Of a stretch of DNA of 64,000 bases, positions 1 to 8,805 are shown one piece after another. Positions within the stretch are counted from its first letter, which is position 1; each line of letters starts with the position of its first letter. Under the pieces are notes generated by a model that was not told the DNA's origin, did not search any database, and saw only the letters and a program-made list of their open reading frames with translations. The position numbers were made by a program, and so were the translations under genes. This DNA comes from Alphaproteobacteria bacterium (lineage in GTDB: Bacteria; Pseudomonadota; Alphaproteobacteria; ATCC43930; CGMCC-115725), in contig JAGWON010000008.1 of NCBI GenBank assembly GCA_028871055.1, positions 1 to 64,000 of the forward strand, written 5' to 3'.

Positions 1-123
1 ATCACGCCGGACGAAATGCAGTACATCGCGACCAACAAGGCGATCCCCCCGAGCTTCTCCGACAAGACGCGCGCAATCGCGCAGACCTGCCGCTCGGTCA
101 CGTTGCCCGCGCCGGCGCACTGA
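1..123 (+). CDS. C-terminal end of an unidentified protein
   Basis: An open frame enters from the left edge and stops at a TGA at 121-123, giving the last 40 residues of a protein whose start lies outside the window. The visible tail contains two cysteine/proline-poor stretches and ends in an Ala/Pro/His sequence. No family can be recognised from so short a piece. It is called coding because the frame is open to the window edge and ends just before a tRNA gene; it could be a chance frame. Confidence 0.4.
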   Translation: MTPDEMQYIATNKAIPPSFSDKTRAIAQTCRSVTLPAPAH

Positions 124-140
124 TTGCTGCGTTGAGGAAT

Positions 141-216
141 TGGCGTCCCCACGGGGATTCGAACCCCGGTTTGGGCCGTGAGAGGGCCCCGTCCTAGGCC
201 TCTAGACGATGGGGAC
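141..216 (-). tRNA. tRNA-Glu (anticodon CTC)
   Basis: Read on the minus strand this is a complete 76-nt cloverleaf. The acceptor stem is GTCCCC pairing with GGGGAC, the D arm is of the CGTCTAGAGGCCTAGGACG type, and the T arm carries GGTTCGAATCC. The anticodon loop is C-T-CTC-A-C, so the anticodon CTC reads GAG (Glu). The CCA end is encoded (TGG at 141-143 on the plus strand). The sequence closely follows the usual bacterial tRNA-Glu pattern. Confidence 0.97.
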
Positions 217-272
217 GCAGCGGGATTTTACTTAGACGCTTGCGCTACGACACGCAAGGGCCGCCACGAGCG

Positions 273-758
273 CTATTCCCGGAAATTCACGTATTGCAGC
301 GGCTGCGCGATCTGGAGTCCGCGCACCAGCTGGATCGCCGCCTGCAGGTCGTCGCGCTTCTTGCCGCTGACGCGCAGCTCCTCGCCCTGGATCGCCGCCT
401 GGACCTTGAGCTTCGAATCCTTGATCGCGCGCGCGATACTCTTGGCGAGATCGGCGCCGATGCCCTGCTTCAGCGCCACGGTCTGCCGCAGCATCTGTCC
501 GGCGGCCTTCTCCGCCGGCTTGAAGTCGAGTGCTGCCGGATCGACCTTGCGCCGCGCCATGTGCCCCTTGAGCAGCTCCTCGAGTTGGCGCAGCTTCATG
601 TCGTCATCGGCGAGGATCGTCAGCGCCAGCTCCTCGCGCGTCACGGCGGACTTGCTGCCCTTGAAATCGAAGCGCGTCGTCAGCTCGCGCGCAAGGCCGG
701 CGAGCGCGTTGTCGACTTCGGCGAGGTCGAGGCGCGAGACGATGTCAAAGCTTGGCAT
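273..758 (-). CDS. yajQ: YajQ family nucleotide-binding protein
   Basis: This 161-residue protein matches the YajQ/UPF0234 family: it begins MPSFDIVS, has the conserved RFDFKGS segment near residue 33, and ends in the typical QYVNFRE tail. Members are small cytoplasmic proteins with two ferredoxin-like folds; some bind cyclic di-GMP (Xanthomonas) or nucleic acids. The ATG at 758 is chosen because the family always starts MPSFD; the open frame extends upstream but has no family-like sequence. It lies divergent from the DUF423 gene. The family assignment is firm, but the exact role in this organism is not shown by the sequence. Confidence 0.93.
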   Translation of the reverse strand: MPSFDIVSRLDLAEVDNALAGLARELTTRFDFKGSKSAVTREELALTILADDDMKLRQLEELLKGHMARRKVDPAALDFKPAEKAAGQMLRQTVALKQGIGADLAKSIARAIKDSKLKVQAAIQGEELRVSGKKRDDLQAAIQLVRGLQIAQPLQYVNFRE

Positions 759-835
759 GGCGTCCTTGACGATGGTGCTCGTGCGACTTATAGCGCGGCC
801 CAGGCAAACCAACCAGCGCAGCGAAGGCGGCGGAC

Positions 836-1228
836 ATGCAAAGGATGATCCTGGCTGCGGCAGGCGTGATGGGCGCGCTCGCCGTCGCCGCCGCCGCCTG
901 GGCACAGCACCGGTTGGCAAGTGCTGGTGATGCCGAACGGCTCACCTTCGCTCTGACGGCGGTGCGCTTCGCGCTGGCGCACGCGGTGGTTCTGGTCGGG
1001 ATTGCGGCGCTGCTGCGCGACGGCATTGGCACCGCCGCGCGCTATTGTTTCGGCGCCGCGGCGGCCTGCTTCGTCGGCGGTTTCGTGTTCTTCTGCATCG
1101 GGCTTTGGCTGCTCGCCGCAGGCGCGCCCGCCATTTGGGGGCGCGCCATTCCGGTCGGCGGCTCGCTCTTTATCCTCGGCTGGCTTGCCGTGCTGGCCGC
1201 CGCCCTGGCACCACGCCCCGCGCGTTAG
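836..1228 (+). CDS. DUF423 family small membrane protein
   Basis: A 130-residue protein with four hydrophobic segments (about residues 5-23, 42-60, 68-93 and 103-125), matching the DUF423/YgdD inner-membrane family, including the early GAxxxAxxAWAQH segment and a RFALAHA-like second helix. Nothing is established about its reaction. It is transcribed away from yajQ across a 77-bp gap and converges with the TRAP binding-protein gene. Length is typical of the family. Confidence 0.85.
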   Translation: MQRMILAAAGVMGALAVAAAAWAQHRLASAGDAERLTFALTAVRFALAHAVVLVGIAALLRDGIGTAARYCFGAAAACFVGGFVFFCIGLWLLAAGAPAIWGRAIPVGGSLFILGWLAVLAAALAPRPAR

Positions 1229-1242
1229 CTGATGTCGCTCGG

Positions 1243-2211
1243 TCAGCGCAGGCCGCGCGGGATCGCGATGCCGACCTCGCGATAATAGCGCAACGCGCCG
1301 GGGTGCAGCCTGACGCCGAGCAATTTGAGCTGCGACGGCACGACCGCCGCCCAGGCCGGGTTCTTCTTGGCGAGCGCGAGGCGCTGCGACCAGAACGCCT
1401 TGGTGAGCGTATAGGCGGTCGCGCTCGTCATCTTGAGGGTGGTGTAGGCGCCAGCCGGCAGTGCCAGTGTGGAGACATCCTTCTCGATGCCCGGGTAGGT
1501 CTCCCGCGGAATGACGATTGCCGCCATGCTGTCGTCGGCGGCGCGGATCTTGGTAATGATCGATTGCGGCACGCTCAGCAGGCGGATCGGCGTGGCCTTG
1601 GCCAGATCGACCAGACTAGGCATGGGAAAGCTGCCCGCGACGGCAAAGCCGCCGATTTGCTTGGCCTTGAGTGCCGCGGGCGCGCCGGCCGTATCGCTGT
1701 CGATCAGCTGCACGCGCTTGCGAATGCCGAGCGCCTGGAACGTCTCCTCGGTGACGCGCTCCGCCAGCGTGCCGCGGGCGCCCGGAATGAAGGACTGGCC
1801 GGCAAAGTCGGCAAAATCCCTGATCTTGGCGTCGCGGCGCACCACCCAGTGGATGGTCTGCGCCGGGATCGGGAACAGCGCGCGGATCTCGCTGTAATGC
1901 GGATTCTTCGCGAATGGCTTGTCGCCGCGCCGCGCTTGGCGGATGACGCTCGGCGCGGCGGTGAAGACGTAGTCGGCGCCGACCTTGTCGATGTCCGCCA
2001 CGTTCTGAATCGAGCCCTGGCTTTCCGCCACCACCAGCGTGAAGGCGCCGTTGCCCGCAAGCGCCAGCGCTTCGGCGAATTGGCGGGCGAGCGCGTAATT
2101 CGCGCTGTCGGCCTTGCCGGCATGGACGACGATCGTTCTTTCCTTGGCTACGGACGGCGCGGCGAGGACCATCGCCGTCAGCAGCGCCGTCGCCCGCACT
2201 CCTATCGTCAT
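1243..2211 (-). CDS. TAXI family TRAP transporter solute-binding protein
   Basis: The 322-residue product starts with a Sec signal peptide (hydrophobic core about residues 6-20, then APSVAK) and then resembles the TAXI group of TRAP periplasmic binding proteins: an early Gxx..YalArqfAe segment, then a V-A-D-Y-VFTaaPS segment, and a G-x-RGT-style ligand loop near residue 140. TAXI proteins deliver organic acids such as glutamate or 2-oxoglutarate to a fused DctQM permease. No permease gene is nearby, so this is an orphan binding protein or its partner lies elsewhere. The ATG at 2211 is preferred over a TTG at 2241 because it puts the signal peptide at the N-terminus. Confidence 0.8.
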   Translation of the reverse strand: MTIGVRATALLTAMVLAAPSVAKERTIVVHAGKADSANYALARQFAEALALAGNGAFTLVVAESQGSIQNVADIDKVGADYVFTAAPSVIRQARRGDKPFAKNPHYSEIRALFPIPAQTIHWVVRRDAKIRDFADFAGQSFIPGARGTLAERVTEETFQALGIRKRVQLIDSDTAGAPAALKAKQIGGFAVAGSFPMPSLVDLAKATPIRLLSVPQSIITKIRAADDSMAAIVIPRETYPGIEKDVSTLALPAGAYTTLKMTSATAYTLTKAFWSQRLALAKKNPAWAAVVPSQLKLLGVRLHPGALRYYREVGIAIPRGLR

Positions 2212-2370
2212 TGCACGAAACAACGGCGCGACCCTTGCCAAATCGCAGAGAGCGCGAGCCTATACTGCGGGGCGTGCGCCGAAAAGGTCCGATCGGTTGT
2301 CGCGGCGGCACGGCCTGTGCGACACTCGGCGCCGCGCAACATCCCCAAACCGCCACAAGAATGGGGCGAC

Positions 2371-3297
<927 letters not shown>

Positions 3298-3362
3298 GGG
3301 TTGCCCGACGCGGCCGTCGAACCTAGAGTGGTAGCCGTGCAGGGAAGGGGAGCCGAGGGGCG

Positions 3363-3614
3363 ATGGCGCAGAAATCGACGCCGTCCGAAATCGCCAAGCT
3401 GAGTTTCGAGGAAGCGCTCAAGGAGCTCGAAGACATAGTGCGCCGTCTCGAAGCCGGCAATGCCAAGCTCGACGACGCGCTCGCCGCCTACGAACGGGGT
3501 GCGCTCCTGAAGCAGCATTGCGAGAGCAAGCTGCGTGAGGCGCAAGCGCGCGTCGACAAGATCGTGCTCGGGTCCGACGGCAAACCCGCGACGGAGCCGA
3601 TGGCCCTTGACTGA
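3363..3614 (+). CDS. xseB: exodeoxyribonuclease VII small subunit
   Basis: An 83-residue protein carrying the XseB signature: a SFEEAL-x-ELE-x-IV-x-RLE-x-G start to the fold, then LD-x-AL-x-xYERG-x-LLK-x-C and a C-terminal helix. Several copies join the large subunit XseA to form exonuclease VII, which degrades single-stranded DNA. XseA is not in the window. The start ATG follows a purine-rich site (gggaaggggagccgagggg region). Its stop overlaps the TTG start of ispA, so the two are translationally linked, a standard bacterial arrangement. Confidence 0.96.
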   Translation: MAQKSTPSEIAKLSFEEALKELEDIVRRLEAGNAKLDDALAAYERGALLKQHCESKLREAQARVDKIVLGSDGKPATEPMALD

Positions 3615-4521
3615 AGCGACCTGGGCAGCGGGCACGAGCTTCGACCAGGCCCTGGGCGACGCCGCCAAACTGACGGACGAGGCGATCGAGCGACTTCTCG
3701 TCGTGCCGAGTGGATTCGAGGCGCGCGTCGTCGAAGCCATGCGCTATGCGGCGCTGGCGCCGGGCAAGCGGCTGCGGCCATTCCTGGTGCTGGCCAGCGC
3801 GCAACTGTTCACCGTTGGCCGGCGCAGCGCGCTCCAGGCGGCGGTTGCGGTCGAGCTGATGCACGCCTATTCGCTCGTTCACGACGACCTTCCGGCGATG
3901 GATGACAGCGATCTGCGGCGCGGACGGCCGACGGTGCATAAGACGTTCGACGAGGCGACGGCGATTCTGGCAGGAGATGGCCTGTTGACACTCGCCTTCG
4001 AGGTGCTCGCTCACCCCGATACGCACGGCGATCCGGCGGTACGATGCGAGCTAGTCGCGTCGCTGGCGCAGGCGGCCGGCGCCGCCGGAATGGTCGGCGG
4101 CCAAATGTTCGACCTGATCGCGGAAGAGCATCCCGAGCTCGACATCGGATCGATCACGCGCCTGCAGCGCCTCAAGACCGGCGCTCTGATCGCGTTTTCC
4201 TGCGAGGCCGGCGCCATCCTCGGCAAGGCGCCGGCCGAATTGCGGATGGCGCTGCGGGGCTACGCGCACGACCTCGGCCTTGCCTTCCAGATCGCCGACG
4301 ATCTGCTCGATGTTCACGGCTCGGCCGGCGAGACTGGCAAGCCGGTGGGTCGCGACGCGGCGGCCGGCAAGGCTACCTTCGTCTCGATCCTGGGCGCGGA
4401 CCGGGCCCGCGCTCAGGCCACGCTGCTGGTGCGGCAGGCCGTCACGCACCTTGATTTATTCAAGGAAAGAGCCAATCTTCTGCGCGAGGCGGCGCGCTTT
4501 GTCGTCGATCGGCGTACTTAG
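3607..4521 (+). CDS. ispA: farnesyl diphosphate synthase (polyprenyl synthetase)
   Basis: A 304-residue trans-prenyltransferase that condenses isopentenyl diphosphate with dimethylallyl and geranyl diphosphate to give C15 farnesyl diphosphate. Visible motifs are GKRLRP (residues 53-58), the first Asp-rich motif DDLPAMDD (93-100) with RRGRP following, GGQMFDL, and the second Asp-rich motif DDLLD. The TTG at 3607, overlapping the xseB stop, is the best start because no ATG gives a full N-terminus. Dxs, often downstream in this order, is absent. Farnesyl diphosphate is the precursor of squalene and so of the hopanoids handled by the neighbouring hpn genes. Confidence 0.93.
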   Translation: MTEATWAAGTSFDQALGDAAKLTDEAIERLLVVPSGFEARVVEAMRYAALAPGKRLRPFLVLASAQLFTVGRRSALQAAVAVELMHAYSLVHDDLPAMDDSDLRRGRPTVHKTFDEATAILAGDGLLTLAFEVLAHPDTHGDPAVRCELVASLAQAAGAAGMVGGQMFDLIAEEHPELDIGSITRLQRLKTGALIAFSCEAGAILGKAPAELRMALRGYAHDLGLAFQIADDLLDVHGSAGETGKPVGRDAAAGKATFVSILGADRARAQATLLVRQAVTHLDLFKERANLLREAARFVVDRRT

Positions 4522-4584
4522 AAAGCTGCCCTGAAACAGCCTTAGTGTCATCCTAGAACGCCGCCCCAACCGAGGTTCATATCC

Positions 4585-5199
4585 GTGATTTCTCGCCGAT
4601 TACTGATTGTCGCTGCCGCCGCTCTCCTGCTCGTTACGCCGATCGGTGTCCACGCCGCGGACAGCACCGGACCGGTTGCGACCGTACAGGCGTTCTACGA
4701 CACGCTGCTTCAGGCGATGAAGGGTGGGCCGCAGCTCGGATTTTCCGGCCGGCGCGATCTGCTCGCGCCGGCGGTGCGCCGTGCCTTCGACCTGCCGACG
4801 ATGACGCGGATCACCATCGGCCCGCAATGGACGGGCCTTTCAGCCGACGAGCAGCAGAAGCTCATCCATGCGTTCAGCGACTACAGCATCGCCACCTATG
4901 CCAACCGCTTCGACGATTACTCGGGTGAGAAATTCGACGTCGGTCCGAAGGCAACCCCATCGGCCAATGGCGACGTCATCGTGCACTCCAAGCTGATGCA
5001 GAGCGACGGCCAACCGGTGGAGCTCGATTATCTGATGCGCCAAACCGGCGGCGACTGGAAGATCGTCGACGTCTATCTCAGCGGCACGATCAGCCAGCTT
5101 GCGGCGCAACGTTCGGAGTTCACCTCCGTGATGCGCAAGGGCGGCGCTGCCGCACTCATTCAGAGCCTGCGCAACAAAGCGGCTCAGCTTGCGAGCTGA
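4585..5199 (+). CDS. hpnM: HpnM, MlaC/Ttg2D-like periplasmic protein of hopanoid clusters
   Basis: A 204-residue exported protein with a Sec signal peptide (cleavage after about residue 24, HAA) followed by an MlaC/Ttg2D domain, including the FDLPTMTRITIGPQW segment and a C-terminal DVYLSGTISQLAAQRSEF stretch. MlaC proteins carry phospholipids across the periplasm; the HpnM subgroup is found in hopanoid gene clusters and probably carries hopanoids or related lipids. The GTG at 4585 is chosen because it leads directly into the signal peptide. It lies 63 bp after ispA and converges with mlaA. The HpnM name rests on the neighbouring hpnI, hpnJ and hpnN. Confidence 0.85.
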   Translation: MISRRLLIVAAAALLLVTPIGVHAADSTGPVATVQAFYDTLLQAMKGGPQLGFSGRRDLLAPAVRRAFDLPTMTRITIGPQWTGLSADEQQKLIHAFSDYSIATYANRFDDYSGEKFDVGPKATPSANGDVIVHSKLMQSDGQPVELDYLMRQTGGDWKIVDVYLSGTISQLAAQRSEFTSVMRKGGAAALIQSLRNKAAQLAS

Positions 5200-5205
5200 G
5201 TACCG

Positions 5206-6033
5206 CTAGTCTACGTTGCCGAGACTTGGCTTGAGGGCGCCTTGCGTCTGGGCGGGCGCTGTCGGGACGTCGTAGAGGCTGTCGAGTCCCGCCGGCGTCG
5301 GCGCCGGCCGATCGTGACGGAGTTCCGCGTCGCGGCGCTGACGCCACAGGCTGCGGAACGCAGCGTAATAGTCGATCGAGTTCTTCTTGAGCTCATCGAT
5401 CTCGTCCATATGCCGCGAATACTCGTCGACGCCCTCGGCGCCGAAGCGATACCACGTCGCGCCACCATGGCCGTAGTATTGAGCGAGCCAATCGAACGGA
5501 TCGGCCTCGCCGTCGACGCCCATGCCGACCGCATCGCGCGGATCCGACGGGCCCAGGATCGGCAAGACGAGGTAGGGGCCGGACGGGACTCCATAGTGAT
5601 AGAGCGTCTGGCCGAAATCGCCCGACTGCTTTTCGAGGCCGGTCTTGCCGGCGATATCGAACAGACCGCCGACGCCCCAGGTGGTGTTCGCCATGAACCG
5701 GCCGGCCGTTACGTCGGCGGCGTGCCACTCGCCCTGGAGCACGTCGTTCGCCCAGATGACCGGCTCGTTGAGGTTCTGCAGGAAATCGTGGATGCGATTG
5801 CGGCCGAACTCCGGTATCGCCCAGTTGTAGGCTTTCGCCACCGGCCTCACGAGGAACGAGTAGAAGATGTCGTTCCCCTCGAAGATAACCCGGTTGGTCG
5901 GTTCCAGCGGGTCGTTCGTCGCCTCGAACTCGGCGCGCGCGGCCGGGTTGACCGGCGGGGTGGCGCACGCGAACAGCGGGAACAGCGAACCCGCGACGAG
6001 GAGCACACGGATCAATCGGATGGAGTGGCGCAA
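5206..6033 (-). CDS. mlaA: MlaA/VacJ family outer-membrane lipoprotein
   Basis: A 275-residue lipoprotein with a signal peptide ending in the lipobox LFAC (Cys23). The mature protein has the MlaA hallmarks: NDPLEPTNR near residue 40, F-x-x-NL-x-EP, a GR-x-x-x-NTTWGVGGLFD block, and GPYLVLPILGPS. MlaA sits in the outer membrane inner leaflet and channels mislocalised phospholipids to MlaC for return to the inner membrane. It is convergent with hpnM, leaving only 6 bp between them. The C-terminal tail is Pro/Ala/Gln rich and probably flexible. In hopanoid clusters a VacJ-like gene beside hpnM is common, so its cargo may include hopanoids. Confidence 0.93.
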   Translation of the reverse strand: MRHSIRLIRVLLVAGSLFPLFACATPPVNPAARAEFEATNDPLEPTNRVIFEGNDIFYSFLVRPVAKAYNWAIPEFGRNRIHDFLQNLNEPVIWANDVLQGEWHAADVTAGRFMANTTWGVGGLFDIAGKTGLEKQSGDFGQTLYHYGVPSGPYLVLPILGPSDPRDAVGMGVDGEADPFDWLAQYYGHGGATWYRFGAEGVDEYSRHMDEIDELKKNSIDYYAAFRSLWRQRRDAELRHDRPAPTPAGLDSLYDVPTAPAQTQGALKPSLGNVD

Positions 6034-6075
6034 ATTGGGAACCGGCTTCGTCCTGAGGTGATGGCGATTGCGACT

Positions 6076-6103
6076 CGATCTACGGCACCGGTGTCGTAGA
6101 TCG
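6076..6103. promoter_or_regulatory. 28-bp near-perfect palindrome between mlaA and hpnI
   Basis: Between the divergent genes mlaA and hpnI lies a 28-bp palindrome with 9-bp outer arms CGATCTACG / CGTAGATCG and a CACCGGTG core; only one symmetric base pair breaks the symmetry. A TTGACA hexamer starts 6 bp further on (6109-6114), pointing toward hpnI, though no convincing -10 box follows at 16-18 bp. The position fits an operator for a dimeric regulator acting on one or both genes. It could also form an RNA hairpin. No protein can be assigned. Confidence 0.45.
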
Positions 6104-6201
6104 CATGGTTGACAAGCGCTTGGGTCGAATGCAACAGCATTTTTTACCGGTAGCGATGGCTAAAAGCTTAATTCTTCTACGCAAGATGTACGGATGGGTG
6201 G

Positions 6202-7356
6202 ATGCAATTGGAATGGCTTGTTTTTCCGGCGTTGGTCTGCCTGGCAGCGAGTGTTGCCGGCTTGCTATACCTCGCAGTTTCCGCATTTTCCGTCCGGTGC
6301 CTGCTCAAACGGCCGCACCGTAGCGCCGAGTCGAATCCGGTCACGCTGCTGAAGCCGCTCAAGGGCGCCGACGCGGAGCTCTACGAAAACCTGCGTTCGT
6401 TCTGCGCCCAGGATCATCCACGATTCCAGGTCGTTTTCGGCGTGGCCGATGCCGACGACCCGGCGGCGACAGTGGTACGCCGCCTGATCGCCGAGTTTCC
6501 CGGGCGCGATTTGATGCTCGTCGCCGGCGGCCCGGCTCGCGTACCCAACCGCAAGGTCGCCAACCTGATAAACATGCTGCCGGCGGCGCGCCATCGATTG
6601 CTCGTCATCTCCGACAGCGACATGCGTGTCGCCCCGTATTATGCCGGTGCGATCGCGGGGTCGCTCGCCGCGCTGGGCTCCGGCCTCGTCACCTGCCTCT
6701 ATCGCGGCGTTCCCGCAGCGTCGGATTTTTGGTCGCGCATCGCCTGTCTGCACATCAATCACGGTTTCCTGCCGCTGGCGGCCGTGGGCGAAGTGCTGCG
6801 CGCGGGCGATGGCGCGTTCGGCGCGACGCTGGCACTGTCGCGCGAGACGCTCGAGGCGATCGGTGGTCTCGCAGCGATCGCGGATCGGCTGGCCGACGAT
6901 CATGCGCTCGGCGCAGCGGTGCGCCATATCGGCCTGCCGGTCGCGCTGGCGCCGGTGATCGTCGACAACATCATCTTCGAGCCCGGGCTCGCCGCCATGT
7001 TTCGCCACGAGTTGCGCTGGGCGCGCACCATCCGGATGGTAGCGCCGGCTGGCTATGCCGGCTCTGTGATCACCCATCCGCTGGCGCTGGCGCTGCTCGC
7101 GTTGCTCCTTCATCCCGCGCCGTGGTCACTTTATGGCCTGATTGGGGCATTTTTGGTACGGATCGCCACGGTTTGGCTCGATGACAGGGCGTTGGGGCTG
7201 AGGCTTACGCCCTTTTACCTGATCCCGCTGCGCGACGGGTTGTCGTTTGCGGTGTTTGTCGCTAGCTTCTTCGCTCGCAGCGTGGCTTGGCGCGACCGTC
7301 GCTACCGGGTCGCCCGCGGCGGGCGCCTTACCCTCGACGGAGACAGTCCGGCATGA
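6202..7356 (+). CDS. hpnI: hopanoid glycosyltransferase HpnI
   Basis: A 384-residue membrane-anchored family 2 glycosyltransferase. It has an N-terminal transmembrane helix (about residues 5-30), the GT2 fold with DADD (83-86) and DSD (138-140) metal/nucleotide-binding motifs, an ADDHALG acceptor motif, an RWARTIR motif equivalent to QxxRW, and two or three C-terminal membrane helices. HpnI adds N-acetylglucosamine to bacteriohopanetetrol, the first step toward glucosamine and cyclitol-ether hopanoids. It overlaps hpnJ by 4 bp (ATGA). Start ATG 6202 follows a GGATGGGTGG purine tract. Confidence 0.93.
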   Translation: MQLEWLVFPALVCLAASVAGLLYLAVSAFSVRCLLKRPHRSAESNPVTLLKPLKGADAELYENLRSFCAQDHPRFQVVFGVADADDPAATVVRRLIAEFPGRDLMLVAGGPARVPNRKVANLINMLPAARHRLLVISDSDMRVAPYYAGAIAGSLAALGSGLVTCLYRGVPAASDFWSRIACLHINHGFLPLAAVGEVLRAGDGAFGATLALSRETLEAIGGLAAIADRLADDHALGAAVRHIGLPVALAPVIVDNIIFEPGLAAMFRHELRWARTIRMVAPAGYAGSVITHPLALALLALLLHPAPWSLYGLIGAFLVRIATVWLDDRALGLRLTPFYLIPLRDGLSFAVFVASFFARSVAWRDRRYRVARGGRLTLDGDSPA

Positions 7357-8780
7357 TGAAGACGTTGTTCCTGCAGCCGCCTTCGTTCGAGGGCTTCGAT
7401 GGCGGCGCCGGCTCTCGCTACCAGGCGCGGCGCGAGATCCGCTCGTTCTGGTATCCCACCTGGCTGGCGCAGCCAGCGGCGCTCGTCGCCGGCAGCCGGC
7501 TGATCGACGCGCCGCCCGCCGGAATCTCACTCGACCAGGTGCTGCCGCTGGCCAAGCGCTACGACCTGCTCGTGATCCATACCTCAACGCCGTCCTTCGC
7601 GAACGATGCCAAGGTCGCCCAGGCGATGAAGGACCAGAATCCACGCCTGAAGGTCGGCTTCGTCGGCGCCAAGGTCGCGGTCGAACCCGACGACAGCCTC
7701 AAGGCCTCGACGGCGATCGACTTCGTCGGCCGCAACGAATTCGATTTCACGATCCAGGAAATCGCCGAGGGCCGCGGGTGGGATGGCATCGACGGCTTGA
7801 GCTATCGCAACCAAGCCGGCGTCGTCGTCCATAATCCCGAGCGCGCGACACTCGAGAACATGGACGCGCTGCCCTTCGTCACCGAGGTCTACAAGCGCGA
7901 CCTGCACATCGAGGACTACTTCATCGGCTATCTGAAGCATCCCTACGTCTCGCTCTACACCGGGCGCGGCTGCAAATCGCGCTGCACGTTTTGCCTATGG
8001 CCGCAGACCGTCGGCGGGCACCGCTATCGTGTGCGCAGCGTCGGCCACGTGGTTGAGGAGATTCGTCTGGCAAAGCATTATTTTCCGCAGGTGCGCGAGT
8101 TTTTCTTCGATGACGACACCTTCACCGACAATCTGCCGCGCGCCGAGGCGATCGCCAAAGAGCTCGGCAAGCTCGGCGTTATGTGGTCTTGCAACGCCAA
8201 GGCCAACGTGCCGCGCGATACGCTCAAGGTGCTAAAGGACAACGGACTACGTCTGCTGCTGGTCGGTTATGAATCCGGCAACCAGAGGATTCTTCACAAC
8301 ATCAAGAAAGGCATGTTGATCGACGTCGCCAAGCGGTTCACCAAGGACTGCCACGACCTCGGCGTCGTCATCCACGGCACGTTCATTTTGGGATTGCCGG
8401 GCGAAACCAAGGAGACGATCGAGGAGACGATCAAGTTTGCGACCGAGATCAATCCGCATACGATTCAGGTGTCGCTGGCGGCGCCCTATCCAGGCACCTT
8501 CCTGCACAAGCAGGCGGTCGAGAACGGCTGGCTCGATGCTGCCCATGCCGAGCTGATCGACGACCACGGCATCCAGATCGCGCCGCTCCAATATCCGCAC
8601 CTGTCGCATCAAGAGATCTTCGACTCGGTCGAGACCTTCTATAGGCGGTTCTACTTCCGCGCCGGCAAGATCGCCTCAATCGTCAGCGAGATGGTGATAA
8701 GCCCCGAGATGATGGTGCGTCGCCTGCGCGAGGGCGTGGAGTTCTTCCATTTCTTGCGCGAGCGGGAGATGGCGCACTAA
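7353..8780 (+). CDS. hpnJ: hopanoid B12-binding radical SAM protein HpnJ
   Basis: A 475-residue radical SAM enzyme with an N-terminal cobalamin-binding-type domain (about residues 1-140) and the Cx3Cx2C cluster motif CKSRCTFC (Cys207, Cys211, Cys214). The DDD-x-F-T segment, the GLPGET segment and C-terminal helices match HpnJ. In Burkholderia HpnJ contracts the glucosamine ring of glucosaminyl-hopanoid to the cyclitol ether. The ATG at 7353 overlaps the hpnI stop. HpnK, the deacetylase normally acting between HpnI and HpnJ, is not found here and must be encoded elsewhere if the pathway is complete. The gene converges with hpnN, 25 bp away. Confidence 0.94.
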   Translation: MMKTLFLQPPSFEGFDGGAGSRYQARREIRSFWYPTWLAQPAALVAGSRLIDAPPAGISLDQVLPLAKRYDLLVIHTSTPSFANDAKVAQAMKDQNPRLKVGFVGAKVAVEPDDSLKASTAIDFVGRNEFDFTIQEIAEGRGWDGIDGLSYRNQAGVVVHNPERATLENMDALPFVTEVYKRDLHIEDYFIGYLKHPYVSLYTGRGCKSRCTFCLWPQTVGGHRYRVRSVGHVVEEIRLAKHYFPQVREFFFDDDTFTDNLPRAEAIAKELGKLGVMWSCNAKANVPRDTLKVLKDNGLRLLLVGYESGNQRILHNIKKGMLIDVAKRFTKDCHDLGVVIHGTFILGLPGETKETIEETIKFATEINPHTIQVSLAAPYPGTFLHKQAVENGWLDAAHAELIDDHGIQIAPLQYPHLSHQEIFDSVETFYRRFYFRAGKIASIVSEMVISPEMMVRRLREGVEFFHFLREREMAH

Positions 8781-8805
8781 CTGGCGACGCCGCGGTCCGA
8801 GGATC

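Noticed and set aside
2235-2266. TTGCCA and TATACT as promoter of the deacetylase-like gene
   Set aside because: Spacing is 20 bp and the pair lies over 100 bp from the start; too weak to list as a feature.
1045-2370. Long in-frame N-terminal extension of the deacetylase-like gene
   Set aside because: It overlaps DUF423 and the TRAP binding-protein gene and is low-complexity Arg/Ala sequence; the family starts at 2371.
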